Positions 1-9,144 of a DNA stretch of 64,000 nucleotides are shown in pieces. The stretch covers positions 111,426-175,425 of the forward strand of contig NZ_NJGY01000004.1 in assembly GCF_002250505.1 (NCBI RefSeq). The letters are read 5' to 3'. The DNA comes from Janthinobacterium sp. PC23-8 (GTDB taxonomy: Bacteria > Pseudomonadota > Gammaproteobacteria > Burkholderiales > Burkholderiaceae_D). Each line of letters opens with the position of its first letter. Position 1 is the first letter of the stretch. The notes below the pieces were generated by a model. It ran no database searches, was not told the origin of the DNA, and saw only the letters and a program-made list of their open reading frames with translations. The translations under genes were made by a program, and so were the position numbers.

Positions 1-469
1 CCTTGTTCAGACCTAGCCGCTCCAGAAAGTAATAATGCGCCCCGGTGTCGGGCACCAGGCCGATATGACGGAATGGACTGCCGAAACTGGCGTCGTCATC
101 GGCAATGCATATGTCGCACGACAACGCCAGCCCGAGACCGAAACCGAGCGCCGGACCGGCGACGGCCGAGATGGTCGGAACAGGCAATTCGCGCAACAGC
201 TGGCAAAATGGCGCCACGACATTGGTGATGACCTCGAAAGGATTGTCATCGGCCACGCTGACCGAGGCGAGATCCCATCCGGCCGAGAAGACGCTGGCGG
301 CGCCGCGAATGACGATACAGCGCGCGCCATCGCGCATCGCCGCCTCCAGCTGCGCCGCAACCAGATCGACGTACTGGGCTTGAAAACAATTCATGCTCGT
401 CGGCAGGTTCAGGACAATCTCGCTCACGCCATCGCGTTGCAGGCGTGCTACCGCATTTTTTTCTGTCAT
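1..469 (-). CDS. Enoyl-CoA hydratase/isomerase family protein (3' end cut by window edge)
   Basis: The minus-strand frame starting at ATG 467-469 is open to the window edge (about 156 codons) and begins MTEKNAVARL. It carries the crotonase-fold oxyanion-hole pattern FSAGWDLASV and a later GPALGFGLGLAL segment followed by SCDICIADDDASF, so it probably hydrates or isomerises an enoyl-CoA. A purine-rich AAGGA lies just upstream of the start. It is the last visible gene of the leftward run DUF1302, DUF1329, acyl-CoA ligase, hydratase. The C-terminal part is outside the window, so the subfamily cannot be assigned. Confidence 0.85.
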   Translation of the reverse strand, partial: MTEKNAVARLQRDGVSEIVLNLPTSMNCFQAQYVDLVAAQLEAAMRDGARCIVIRGAASVFSAGWDLASVSVADDNPFEVITNVVAPFCQLLRELPVPTISAVAGPALGFGLGLALSCDICIADDDASFGSPFRHIGLVPDTGAHYYFLERLGLNK

Positions 470-546
470 GGGACTGGTTCCTTTTCGATTACAAATTAAG
501 CGCCCGCGCCGACGGCCGGCATGGCGTGTGCGGCGCGGCGATTTCT

Positions 547-2094
547 TTACTTCCGAGCACTTCCCTGGTACGCCGCCCGCAATTGCGCCTTGAGCAATTT
601 ACCCGTGGATGAAACCGGTAACGCGGACCTGAATTCGACACTGCGGGGGCACTTGTAAGCGGCAATCTGCGCCCTGCAATGCATCTGCAGCTCGCCGGCG
701 CTGACCAGCGCTCCCGCCTTCAGCACCACCACCGCGTGCACCGCCTCACCCCACTTGTCGTCGGCGATGCCGATCACGGCGCACTGTGCGACGCCTGGAT
801 GGGTGACAAGACAATTTTCCACCTCGCAGGAATACACATTCTCGCCGCCCGTGATGATCATATCCTTGATACGATCAACCACATAGACGAAGCCGTTTTC
901 TTCCATATAGCCAAAATCGCCGGTATGCATCCAGCCATCGACCACGGCCATATTGGTCTCGTCAGGCCGATTCCAGTAACCCGACATGACGGACGGGCCA
1001 CGCACCACCAGCTCGCCCGGCTGCCCCCATGCGCACTCCATCCCATCCTGGTCCACCACTTTGAGCTCGGCGGCCGGGGTGACCAGTCCGGCAGCCTTGC
1101 GCACCGCGCGCCCATGCGGCCCCGGCTTGTGATAGCGCGCCGGCAGCATCACCGTCAACGCTGTTTCAGTCATGCCATAACCCTGCACGAAATCAGTCGT
1201 CGGCAGCGCCGCCATGGCCTGTTCGAGCAAGGCGTCGGTGATCGGCGCCGCACCGTAAAATATCGTTCGCAGGCTCGACAGATCACGTTGTGCGAGACCC
1301 GGTTGATCAAGCAATAGCCGCAGCATGGTCGGCACCAGCACGACGTCCGTGACCCGGTCGCGCTCAATCGCATCGGCGACCCCGCCCGGACTGAATCCGG
1401 GAATGAAGGCATGGGTACCCGCATGCAGGAAATGGCAGAATGCGAGCTGCAGATCCGCCATATGGAACATCGGCGCCGCGTGCAAGAAGATATCGGCGGT
1501 CGAACAGCCCGCCGCCGCCATGCCCAGTGCGGCCGCACAGAGATTGGCGTGGCTCAGCATGACCCCCTTCGGCAATCCCGTGGTGCCGCCGGTGTAGAGC
1601 ACCATCGCCAGCTGCGCTCCGCTGCGCAGCGCGTCCTTGACCGGCGCGCACTCCTTGATGAGCTGCTCGATGGAACGCGCTTCGGCTGGAGCATTGCCTT
1701 CACCGGCATACAAGACGTGTCGAACGGAAGCCGCTTGCGCCAGGATCGCGGGCAGCCGCGCCACAAAATGTTCGTCAACCACCAGGATCGATGGTGCGCA
1801 GTCGGCTAGCGCATGGGAAATTTCGGCATCGCTCCAACGGGTATTGATGGGCATGACCGCCGCACCGCCCCAGAACGATGCCATCACGACTTCCAGATAG
1901 CGGTCCGAATTCATCGCCAGTATCGCCACGCGATCGCCCGGCGCGATCCCCGTCGCCAGGATGGCGCCAGCCAGGCGCGCCACACGATCAATAAAGGTCC
2001 GGTAGGTGTGTCGTCTTCCCTGAAAAATTGTTGCAATCCTTTCCGGGGCAGCCCGCAATGCCCGGTGCAAACTTTGAGTCAAATACAAGTCCAT
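547..2094 (-). CDS. Acyl-CoA synthetase (AMP-forming), class I adenylate-forming ligase
   Basis: About 515 aa. It should activate a carboxylic acid to its CoA thioester via an acyl-adenylate. The ATP-binding loop LYTGGTTGLPKGV sits near residue 165, followed by GYGMTE, the hinge/adenylate motif GWMHTGDFGYMEENGF, DRIKDMIITGGENVYS, and the C-terminal lysine region TGKLLK. I chose ATG 2092-2094 because it follows a strong GGGGAGG; a longer upstream frame gives a low-complexity Arg/Trp-rich extension unlike the family. A hydratase lies downstream and DUF1329 165 bp upstream. It is clearly paralogous to the ligase at 5656-7215. The acyl chain is unknown. Confidence 0.9.
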   Translation of the reverse strand: MDLYLTQSLHRALRAAPERIATIFQGRRHTYRTFIDRVARLAGAILATGIAPGDRVAILAMNSDRYLEVVMASFWGGAAVMPINTRWSDAEISHALADCAPSILVVDEHFVARLPAILAQAASVRHVLYAGEGNAPAEARSIEQLIKECAPVKDALRSGAQLAMVLYTGGTTGLPKGVMLSHANLCAAALGMAAAGCSTADIFLHAAPMFHMADLQLAFCHFLHAGTHAFIPGFSPGGVADAIERDRVTDVVLVPTMLRLLLDQPGLAQRDLSSLRTIFYGAAPITDALLEQAMAALPTTDFVQGYGMTETALTVMLPARYHKPGPHGRAVRKAAGLVTPAAELKVVDQDGMECAWGQPGELVVRGPSVMSGYWNRPDETNMAVVDGWMHTGDFGYMEENGFVYVVDRIKDMIITGGENVYSCEVENCLVTHPGVAQCAVIGIADDKWGEAVHAVVVLKAGALVSAGELQMHCRAQIAAYKCPRSVEFRSALPVSSTGKLLKAQLRAAYQGSARK

Positions 2095-2259
2095 CACGCC
2101 TCCCCATCCCATCATCGGTCGCATCGCCGACCAGTTCTTCCGTGAACGACCCCGCCCGCGCCACGGCCAACACGTCCTCGCTGCCGAGAGACGCGTCGAG
2201 CCTGCATGCTGGTCTATCATACGCCGCCCGGCCATCACGGCCGAGCGGCAAATGGCGAA

Positions 2260-3612
2260 TCAGCGCACCCCGCCACCGGCCAGTCCGTCAGCCGACCATG
2301 CACTTTCCGGCAAGCCATCGTTGAAACGGAAGCCCCCCGTCTCGGCGGTGTACATATTGAGGGTGTACACGCCAGAAATCAGATCGTAATGTCCGTGCAG
2401 ATCCGCCGTCGGCGCCGGCACTTCATAGCTGGGCGTCATGTAGGCAAAGCCGGCGCGATACAGTTTCCCCTGCCCATCGTATTGATCGCTGGCCAAGGCC
2501 GCCCATGAATCCTCGTCAACATAGAAGATGCGTTTGCTATAGAGGTGGCGTTTGCCTTCCGCCAATGTCGCCTCCACCACCCACACGCGATGCAATTCCC
2601 AGCGCACATAATCGGGATTTAAATGATTGGGCTTGAACAGGTCCACCGCCTTCGAGCCATACGCCATCTTGTAGTCGTTATAGGGCACCAGCATCTCTTT
2701 CTTTCCCACCAACTTGAAGTCGAAGCGCTCCATTGATCCCAGGAAAATATAGATATCGTCGTACGTGGATGCGCCACCGGTCGATGCATTGGGCGTATCG
2801 AATGCCAGGCTGGGCGCCAGACGAACGCGGCGCTGGCCAGGCAAATAAATCCACGCGCGCCGCCCGGCCTCACCGTAGTTCAGCGGATCGTTCAGCATCA
2901 TGATCTCGCCCGAACGGCGCGCCGGCCCCGTGTAGCTCGCCTTGGCCCGGTAAAACACATCGGACCCCGCCTTTTGGGGATCCCAGTAAGGGTAATTATT
3001 GTTCGCTATGCCTTGTGTCGACAGAATGTATTTCCCGGCGGCGTCAACGTAAGCGCCCTTGTATTCCTCTGTATTGTTCACGGAATTGAAGCGCGTGGTG
3101 TGATTCCACATGACCTCGAAGCCGGTCTTGGGAATCGGAAACGGAACGCCTGCGTGGCATCCCTCCAGCGAGCGCCCGCCATGCGTGGTCTTGGCGGCGA
3201 GCGCGCACTTGCGCGTATTGTCCTGCACATATTTCGGAAAGGCGACCGTGCGATGGGCCGGGTACACATCCATCCGGTACGACGGATATTTTTTCAGCAA
3301 GGCCTTGGCGCCTTCGGTCAGCTTGTCCGCATATTGACCGGCATTTTTCGCATCAACCGTAAACAACGGCTTTTCATCGGCAAACGGATCGGGCCGGATA
3401 CCATCGCCCTTCTTGTAGGCGGCCGGCGCCTTCGTCAAGCCACCCGTGTATTCGGGTATCGTGCCTTCCTTGTTGCCGGCCTTTTCGGCGCCTGTCGCCG
3501 TCAGCGTGGTCCCCAGTTTTGCCGCCTCTTCATTCGTGACGGCGGCGTGCAGCGTGCCGGCCCAGCCAAGGGCGAGCGCCATCGCGCCGATTGCAAATTT
3601 ATTGTGGTTCAT
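2260..3612 (-). CDS. DUF1329 domain-containing outer-membrane-associated protein
   Basis: 450 aa from ATG 3610-3612, preceded by GAGGAAG. A cleavable signal peptide (MNHNKFAIGAMALALGWAG, cut near LHA-A) exports it. The full length matches DUF1329 proteins, which have a LolB/outer-membrane-lipoprotein-like fold and almost always sit next to a DUF1302 gene, as here (19-bp gap). Family members are linked to handling hydrophobic substrates at the outer membrane, but biochemistry is sparse. Its place between the DUF1302 gene and an acyl-CoA ligase, behind the shared operator at 5491, suggests a role in uptake or surface handling of the compound this island degrades. Confidence 0.85.
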   Translation of the reverse strand: MNHNKFAIGAMALALGWAGTLHAAVTNEEAAKLGTTLTATGAEKAGNKEGTIPEYTGGLTKAPAAYKKGDGIRPDPFADEKPLFTVDAKNAGQYADKLTEGAKALLKKYPSYRMDVYPAHRTVAFPKYVQDNTRKCALAAKTTHGGRSLEGCHAGVPFPIPKTGFEVMWNHTTRFNSVNNTEEYKGAYVDAAGKYILSTQGIANNNYPYWDPQKAGSDVFYRAKASYTGPARRSGEIMMLNDPLNYGEAGRRAWIYLPGQRRVRLAPSLAFDTPNASTGGASTYDDIYIFLGSMERFDFKLVGKKEMLVPYNDYKMAYGSKAVDLFKPNHLNPDYVRWELHRVWVVEATLAEGKRHLYSKRIFYVDEDSWAALASDQYDGQGKLYRAGFAYMTPSYEVPAPTADLHGHYDLISGVYTLNMYTAETGGFRFNDGLPESAWSADGLAGGGVR

Positions 3613-3631
3613 ATCTGTGCTTCCTCTCAAA

Positions 3632-5374
3632 TCAGAAGGTGGTCTTGACGGTCATGGCGATGAAACCCCGGTCCTTTAACAGCGTACTGAGGCCGTTGAC
3701 CGACGTCACCTGAGTCGTTCCCGGCACCACGCCCGGACCTTCCGTGACATGGCCAAAATAATCGACATACTTGATATCGATGCGATACTTCGCGTCAATA
3801 TCGAATGCCAGACCGACGCTGTAGCTGCCATTGTCCTCGTTGCCCCCCAATTGCACCGGAGCGTTGCCACGCAAGGTACGCGAATAGGACAAGGGCGCGA
3901 AGACATCGACGCCCGGGAACACTTGCAGCCAGCTTGGTGTGAAATTGATCGCCAGCCCGGTCGAGTCGCGATTGGCGCAGCCATCCGACTTGTCCTTGAA
4001 GCGGGTGCCAAGCGCCGCCTTGCGGTCCGCATTGCACACACCGTAGCCCAGGCCAAAATACATATCCTGGTTGGCCGTGAGCTTGTTGAGGCGCACATAG
4101 GTGACCTCAGCGGCCCAGCTGGCAGCGTCGAACAACGGCGTATTGCCGATGACACCGACGGCGTTGATCAATGCATGAAAGGTGTTGCCGCGGGCTTGGT
4201 AGGTATTGCCGATCAAGCTCGGCTCCCCATGCGGGAACAGCAATGGAGTCAAGGCGGGCGCGCCGCCGGCAAAGCCCAGCGTCTGCGCGACCAGCGGCAT
4301 ATTGGTGCGGTAAGAAGCTTCCATGCCGACGCTGAGATCGCCAATTTGCTTGGCCAGGCTCAGGCCATACAGGTTGATCCCCTCCCCGAAGTAATCACCA
4401 TAGCGGGTGCCGCCGGTCACCAGCATCCCCGGGATCTTGTCCGTCACCCTGCGATAGTAGAGGCCTGCCGTACCATCGAGCCAGGCCGGCGACCAGCGCG
4501 CATTCACCCCCCAGTCGCCCGCCTTCTTCGGTTCCCTGGCGTGGGTGTTAATCAGGGTCGCGCTGGCGCGGTCGCTACCGTACAGGAAAAAGTCGGCCGG
4601 CCCCAGATAGGTGCCGCCCTCGGGCATGCGCGTTGCGCCCCAATCAAAGAAATACTGGGCGCCAAGTGTCAACTCGTTCGATGCGACCAGCTGGGCAGAG
4701 AGCTGGTTCAAGGGGCGAAACAGCTCCTTGGCCTCAACGCCGGGGGTGGCGAATCCTTTAGCCAAATCGAGTGGCGCCTGGGAATAGTTAATGCCGTGCA
4801 CTGCCGAGAACAGTGACTCGCCCCAGTAGACGGTGTGACGCCCCAGCTTGAGCGCCAGCGGACTGCCGCCGATGTCAAAGGTGCCGAAAATGAAGGCGTC
4901 GAGCCATTCGCCCGAAGGACCGCGGTAATAGCGCTTCGTATAGTTGCTGTATTGGTCGCCAATATAGCTGCCCGCAATGCTCGCGGGCAAATCCGGATTG
5001 CGCTTCGAACTGGTGTTCGAATATGCATTGTCATACCACCCTGCCGCGCTGACCCGAAAGCCATACCGCTGGCGCCATGTGAAATCAAATTCACTCAGAA
5101 GATCAACACGATTGGTAACGATGTCACCGCGATTGAATTTGTACTCACTCTCATCGAAATTGGGATTGTTGCCAATTGCGGTGCGCTGGTCGGCACGCAC
5201 ACCGAGGTTGTAGCGCACCGTGTTATCCCACCGCATCGAGATATCAGGATTGTCGGACGGGATTTCCACGGCCTGCGCCGCCCCACCGATCCCCGCTCCC
5301 GCCGCCAATGCCAGCAGCAAACGGCGCATATCCAGGGCGCCGGACGTATTGCAGCCCAAAGAATTATTTGACAT
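3632..5374 (-). CDS. DUF1302 family outer-membrane beta-barrel protein
   Basis: 580 aa. ATG 5372-5374 follows an excellent GGAGGAG. The N-terminus has a leader with MRRLLLALAAGAGIGGAAQA at about residues 16-35. The mature part begins with RWDNTVRYNLGVR, the DUF1302 signature, has alternating aromatic-rich strands typical of a barrel, and ends in phenylalanine (VKTTF), as outer-membrane proteins usually do. DUF1302 proteins pair with DUF1329 in clusters for hydrophobic or aromatic compounds, so this is the probable outer-membrane channel. It is the first gene of its transcript; a palindromic operator and likely promoter lie about 115-140 bp upstream. Confidence 0.88.
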   Translation of the reverse strand: MSNNSLGCNTSGALDMRRLLLALAAGAGIGGAAQAVEIPSDNPDISMRWDNTVRYNLGVRADQRTAIGNNPNFDESEYKFNRGDIVTNRVDLLSEFDFTWRQRYGFRVSAAGWYDNAYSNTSSKRNPDLPASIAGSYIGDQYSNYTKRYYRGPSGEWLDAFIFGTFDIGGSPLALKLGRHTVYWGESLFSAVHGINYSQAPLDLAKGFATPGVEAKELFRPLNQLSAQLVASNELTLGAQYFFDWGATRMPEGGTYLGPADFFLYGSDRASATLINTHAREPKKAGDWGVNARWSPAWLDGTAGLYYRRVTDKIPGMLVTGGTRYGDYFGEGINLYGLSLAKQIGDLSVGMEASYRTNMPLVAQTLGFAGGAPALTPLLFPHGEPSLIGNTYQARGNTFHALINAVGVIGNTPLFDAASWAAEVTYVRLNKLTANQDMYFGLGYGVCNADRKAALGTRFKDKSDGCANRDSTGLAINFTPSWLQVFPGVDVFAPLSYSRTLRGNAPVQLGGNEDNGSYSVGLAFDIDAKYRIDIKYVDYFGHVTEGPGVVPGTTQVTSVNGLSTLLKDRGFIAMTVKTTF

Positions 5375-5487
5375 GTCTCCTCCAGTTTTTATTAATTTTC
5401 ATTTTCAGTGCCATTTGAATGGCATCTGCCCTCCCGCTGGCGCATTGCGCTGACCATCGACCGACAGTCGCCGCACGGCGCCTCCCA

Positions 5488-5517
5488 GCAATAGACCGTC
5501 GCGTCGGTCTATGTGAA
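5488..5517 (-). promoter_or_regulatory. Likely sigma70-type promoter of the DUF1302 operon, overlapping the 5491 operator
   Basis: On the minus strand TTCACA (5512-5517) and TATTGC (5488-5493) are separated by 18 bp that contain the palindrome. The -35 matches the consensus well; the -10 is weak. The layout mirrors the stronger promoters at 22356-22384 and 22455-22483, which is the main support. Confidence 0.45.
5491..5512. promoter_or_regulatory. TetR-like palindromic operator, site 1
   Basis: A 22-bp inverted repeat with 8-bp perfect arms ATAGACCG/CGGTCTAT; the core ACCGTCGCGTCGGT differs by one base from the island consensus ACCGACNNGTCGGT. It lies in the 281-bp gap upstream of the DUF1302 gene. 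A half-site ACCGAC also occurs at 5531-5536. The rest of this gap (5375-5655) shows no further gene. Confidence 0.75.
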
Positions 5518-5655
5518 GAATAGCAGACAAACCGACTCGACAGACTATCTTTAGTACAAATTAATTCCTTGCTTTTTTCGCCGCGCCATCCTGTCGTCAA
5601 GCGGCATCGCCCGTTGGTACGATGACAGCAGCACGCGTCATGCAATCGGGCCGGA

Positions 5656-7215
5656 TTAATTGACCTTGCGCACGTGTTGCTTCCAGAACTGTTCCCGCAA
5701 AAGATGCTTTTGCAGTTTGCCGGCTGCCGACATCGGCAATTCGCATGCGAAATCCACGCTGCGGGGACACTTGTAGCCAGCGATCAAGGTCTTGCAATGA
5801 TCAATCAGTTCCGCCGCCACCAGCTGTACGTGTTGATGCAACACCACCACGGCATGCACGCTCTCCCCCCAGCGTTCATCGGGTATCCCGATCACGGCGC
5901 ACTGTGCCACGTACGGATGACTCGCAATTGCCTTTTCGACTTCAGCCGAATACACGTTCTCGCCACCGGACACGATCATGTCCTTGACCCGATCGACAAT
6001 GTAGATGAATCCTTCGTCATCCATATACGCCAGATCCCCGGTGTGTATCCACCCCTTGCGCACTGTCGCCGCCATATCGGCGGGCCGATTCCAATAACCG
6101 AGCATTGCCGTTGCACCGCGCGCCACAATCTCTCCGACCTGGCCTCTCGGCAATTCTTCGCCAGCGGCATCGACCACCGCCACTTCCGACATCACTGCGG
6201 CATACCCCGCCGAACCGAGTCTGTCGGGGTGGCACGCTTGCCTGCCGTGGTATCGGGCCGGCAGAAACGTGACGCACCCACTGAGCTCGGTCATGCCAAA
6301 TCCTTGCATCAGGCGCAGATCGGGCAACGCCTCCATCAATCGATCCTGCAGCGCCGGCGAGATGGGCGCTCCGCCATACACCACATGTTTGAAACTTGCC
6401 AGATTGAAGTCGGCCCGCTGTGGATGGTCCAGGATCATCTGGATCATCGTCGGCACGATCAGCGTGTCGGTCACCTGTTCGCGCTCGATCAGCGCCATCG
6501 CCGCGCGCGGCTCAAACGAAGGCAGAAATACGTGGGTGCCGCCCTTCGCCAGCTGTGACCACATGCCGAGCGCACCGGCCAGATGAAACAGCGGCGCGGC
6601 ATGGAGCGAAATGGCGCCAGGCCCCTGGTCCGCCGCGATGCGGTTGATCACCGCTGCACCAATACTGCCGTGGCTGAGCATCACTCCTTTTGGAAAGCCG
6701 GTCGTACCACCCGTATAAAAAATGCCGGCCAGGTCATCGTCGCAGCGAAATGCATCCTCGATCGGCGCCGAATCGCGCACCAGGTCCTCATACGCATGCA
6801 TGCCCGACGGCGTCGCGCCATCGCCCATATAGATGACGTGGCGTAACGTTGATGCGCTGGCGCGCAGCCGTATCCCCATGGCGCAAAACGCTTCGTCGAC
6901 CAGCAGTATCGTGGCCGCGCAGTCATCGAGTGAAAATAGAATTTCCTTTTCACTCCAGCGCGTATTGACCGGGTTGACTGCGGCGCCGGCCCAGAACACG
7001 GCCAGCTGGGATTCGAGGTAGCGGTCGCAGTTGAGCGACAACAGCGCCACCCGATCATCCCTGTCCACGCCGAGAAGCTTCAATCCGCCTGCCAGCCGCG
7101 CCACCCGCTGGCCCAGTTCCGCATAGCTCACGCGGCGCTCATTGAATATCGTCGCGGTACACCGCGGTGCATGCCGCATCGCGCGATGCAGGTGTATCGT
7201 CAGGCTGCCAGCCAT
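5656..7215 (-). CDS. Acyl-CoA synthetase (AMP-forming)
   Basis: 519 aa, last gene of the 15-gene run. It has FYTGGTTGFPKGVMLSH near residue 165, GFGMTE, GWIHTGDLAYMDDEGF and DRVKDMIVSGGENVYS, so it is a complete adenylate-forming ligase converting a carboxylic acid, ATP and CoA to acyl-CoA. It resembles the ligase at 547-2094 along its whole length, including VNTRWS and the ESVHAVVVL segment, so the two are recent paralogues that may take the parent acid and a side-chain-shortened intermediate. GAGGAA precedes the ATG. The gap to the upstream hydratase (59 bp) is the largest in the run. Confidence 0.9.
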   Translation of the reverse strand: MAGSLTIHLHRAMRHAPRCTATIFNERRVSYAELGQRVARLAGGLKLLGVDRDDRVALLSLNCDRYLESQLAVFWAGAAVNPVNTRWSEKEILFSLDDCAATILLVDEAFCAMGIRLRASASTLRHVIYMGDGATPSGMHAYEDLVRDSAPIEDAFRCDDDLAGIFYTGGTTGFPKGVMLSHGSIGAAVINRIAADQGPGAISLHAAPLFHLAGALGMWSQLAKGGTHVFLPSFEPRAAMALIEREQVTDTLIVPTMIQMILDHPQRADFNLASFKHVVYGGAPISPALQDRLMEALPDLRLMQGFGMTELSGCVTFLPARYHGRQACHPDRLGSAGYAAVMSEVAVVDAAGEELPRGQVGEIVARGATAMLGYWNRPADMAATVRKGWIHTGDLAYMDDEGFIYIVDRVKDMIVSGGENVYSAEVEKAIASHPYVAQCAVIGIPDERWGESVHAVVVLHQHVQLVAAELIDHCKTLIAGYKCPRSVDFACELPMSAAGKLQKHLLREQFWKQHVRKVN

Positions 7216-7274
7216 AATCGCAGTTTCCTCAGTTGACCACTCGTTGACGTCGATAAGTGCATGAATATGGGCCG

Positions 7275-8066
7275 CTACTCGAACCGGGGCGGGCGCTTTT
7301 CGATGAAGGCGGCGACGGCCTCTTCATGCTGCGACGTTTTGTGGGCCATTGCCTGAAACGCCGCCGACAACTCCAGCAGCGTGTCGAGCCGCACATGCTG
7401 GCCCTCTCGCAGCAGGCGTTTCGTCAGGCGCAGCGTCGGCCCCGGGTTGGCCGCGATGCGGGCGGCCAGCGCCCGCGCTGCGGCCATCAATTGGTCCTCT
7501 GGCACGACTTGGCTCACCAGGCCGCATGCCAGCGCCGCCTGGGCGTCGACGGCGTCGCCCGTAAATGACATCTCGGCCGCCTTTGAGGCGCCTACAATGC
7601 GCGGCAACAACCAGGCGCCGCCATCGCCCGGCACAATGCCGACCTTGATGAAGCTCTCGGCAAACTTCGCGCTCTCGGAGGCGATCCGAATGTCGCACAT
7701 GCAGGCGAGGTCGCAACCGGCGCCGATTGCCGCGCCATTGACCGCGGCGATGGTCGGCACTTCCAGGTTATACAGGGCCAGCGGCAAGCGCTGAATGCCA
7801 TGGCGGTATTCGTCGCGAATCGGCATGGGCGCTATCGCATCACGCGAATAGCGTTGCATGTCCTTGACGTTGCCTCCAGAACAGAACGCGGCGCCGGCGC
7901 CCGTGATGATGACCACCTTGATGGTCGGATCGGCCTCGATCTGCTGGCATGCAGCCAGGAACTCCGCAATCGCGGTATTGCCGGTCAGCGGATTGCGGTT
8001 CTCCGGCTGGTTCATCGTGAGCGTCATGACAGCCCCGTCACGCTCGCATTTCAAGAATTTTTCCAT
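7275..8066 (-). CDS. Enoyl-CoA hydratase/isomerase family protein
   Basis: 263 aa crotonase-fold enzyme. The oxyanion-hole segment ITGAGAAFCSGGNVKDM and the NGAAIGAGCDLACMCDIRIAS segment are intact, and FIKVGIVPGDGGAW occupies the position of the second catalytic acid. I use ATG 8064-8066 because GGAG lies at good spacing; an ATG 12 bp upstream has none. It sits 15 bp after the small acyl-CoA dehydrogenase, suggesting it hydrates that enzyme's product, though this is inference from order. Confidence 0.88.
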   Translation of the reverse strand: MEKFLKCERDGAVMTLTMNQPENRNPLTGNTAIAEFLAACQQIEADPTIKVVIITGAGAAFCSGGNVKDMQRYSRDAIAPMPIRDEYRHGIQRLPLALYNLEVPTIAAVNGAAIGAGCDLACMCDIRIASESAKFAESFIKVGIVPGDGGAWLLPRIVGASKAAEMSFTGDAVDAQAALACGLVSQVVPEDQLMAAARALAARIAANPGPTLRLTKRLLREGQHVRLDTLLELSAAFQAMAHKTSQHEEAVAAFIEKRPPRFE

Positions 8067-8081
8067 ACAACACTCCAATTA

Positions 8082-9125
8082 TCAGATAGGGGTCGTCGCG
8101 TGCCGATGCGCGAGATTTTTTTGAATAAACTGCAGCGCCGTGTCCTGCGCCTCCAGCACGCACTGGCCCAGCTTGGCGTTCCAGAACGACTCGCTGCCGT
8201 ATTGCATGCGCCATTCATGCAGCCGCCGCGTGTAGAGCTGCAAGTCATATTCTTCTGTCACGCCGATGGCACCATGCACCGAATGGCTCAAGGCGGCGAC
8301 GATGACTGCGGCCTCGCTGGTGCGCGCCTTGGCCACGGCGGCGCGCAGCGGATCGACGTGCGTATCGCCGCTCGCCAGGCCGAGCAAGGCGGCACTGCGC
8401 GCGGCAAACGTCTGTTCCGCCATCACGCTGATTTGCTGCTGAATGATCTGGAGCTTGCTGATCGGCTTGCCAAATTGCGAGCGCTCATTGGCATACGCGA
8501 TCGTCATCTCGGTGAGTTTTTCCATGGCGCCGGCCATCTGCGCCGCCATCAGCGCGCCACCGATCGCCTGCCAATCGCAAGCCATCACTTGCCCGTGGCG
8601 GGACAACTCGATAGCCTGCTCCGGCAAGGTGTGCCACACCGCACTGGCCATCAGACTGCCGTGTCCCCCCGCCGGTATCCGCTCGGCCGCAGCGAGCGGC
8701 ATCAACCAATCGTCGCCGGCGATGTTGAGCAGAACCCAGTCGGCGACAGCGCCATACGGCACGTTCGATGCCGTCACCGTGCGCGCGCTGTCCGTGTCCG
8801 TCCATGACACTTGCGACGCAATGCTGATCGAGCCGCTTGGAGACGCGATGCCGGCGGCACCGAGCGCCGCGCGCACCACCATCGTCTGGGCCAACGGCAG
8901 CGGCATGGCATGGCGCCCGCAGCACAGGACGAGGGGCGCAACGTCGGCCATGCACAGGCCGGCGCCGTCCTGCTCGACCACGACCAGGGCGTCGACAAAT
9001 CCCGATTCCAGCATTTCCTGCCACAGCCTGTCAGCCGATTCACCGGCCTCGATGGCGCGAACCTGATGTGCAGTGCAATGACCTGAAAGAAATTGATCAA
9101 ATGATTCAGTTAATAACGCATCCAT
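8082..9125 (-). CDS. Acyl-CoA dehydrogenase family protein, probable small (beta-like) subunit
   Basis: 347 aa, short for a homotetrameric acyl-CoA dehydrogenase (about 380-390). The C-terminal alpha-helical domain is good (ANERSQFGKPISKLQIIQQQ, then HSVHGAIGVTEEYDLQLYTRR) but the N-terminal and middle domains are divergent. This matches the partner subunits of heteromeric dehydrogenases such as actinobacterial FadE/ChsE pairs acting on steroid-derived acyl-CoAs. The full-length partner lies 19 bp upstream. The pair probably forms one FAD enzyme with half the usual number of active sites; that is inference from gene pairing and domain quality. Confidence 0.82.
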   Translation of the reverse strand: MDALLTESFDQFLSGHCTAHQVRAIEAGESADRLWQEMLESGFVDALVVVEQDGAGLCMADVAPLVLCCGRHAMPLPLAQTMVVRAALGAAGIASPSGSISIASQVSWTDTDSARTVTASNVPYGAVADWVLLNIAGDDWLMPLAAAERIPAGGHGSLMASAVWHTLPEQAIELSRHGQVMACDWQAIGGALMAAQMAGAMEKLTEMTIAYANERSQFGKPISKLQIIQQQISVMAEQTFAARSAALLGLASGDTHVDPLRAAVAKARTSEAAVIVAALSHSVHGAIGVTEEYDLQLYTRRLHEWRMQYGSESFWNAKLGQCVLEAQDTALQFIQKNLAHRHATTPI

Positions 9126-9144
9126 ACTATTTTTTCCTGGTCGA

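Noticed and set aside
2190..2197. GACGCGTC core upstream of the ligase at 547-2094 as a sixth operator
   Set aside because: Only the 8-bp core matches; the flanking CC/GG arms of the consensus are absent and no promoter fits around it.
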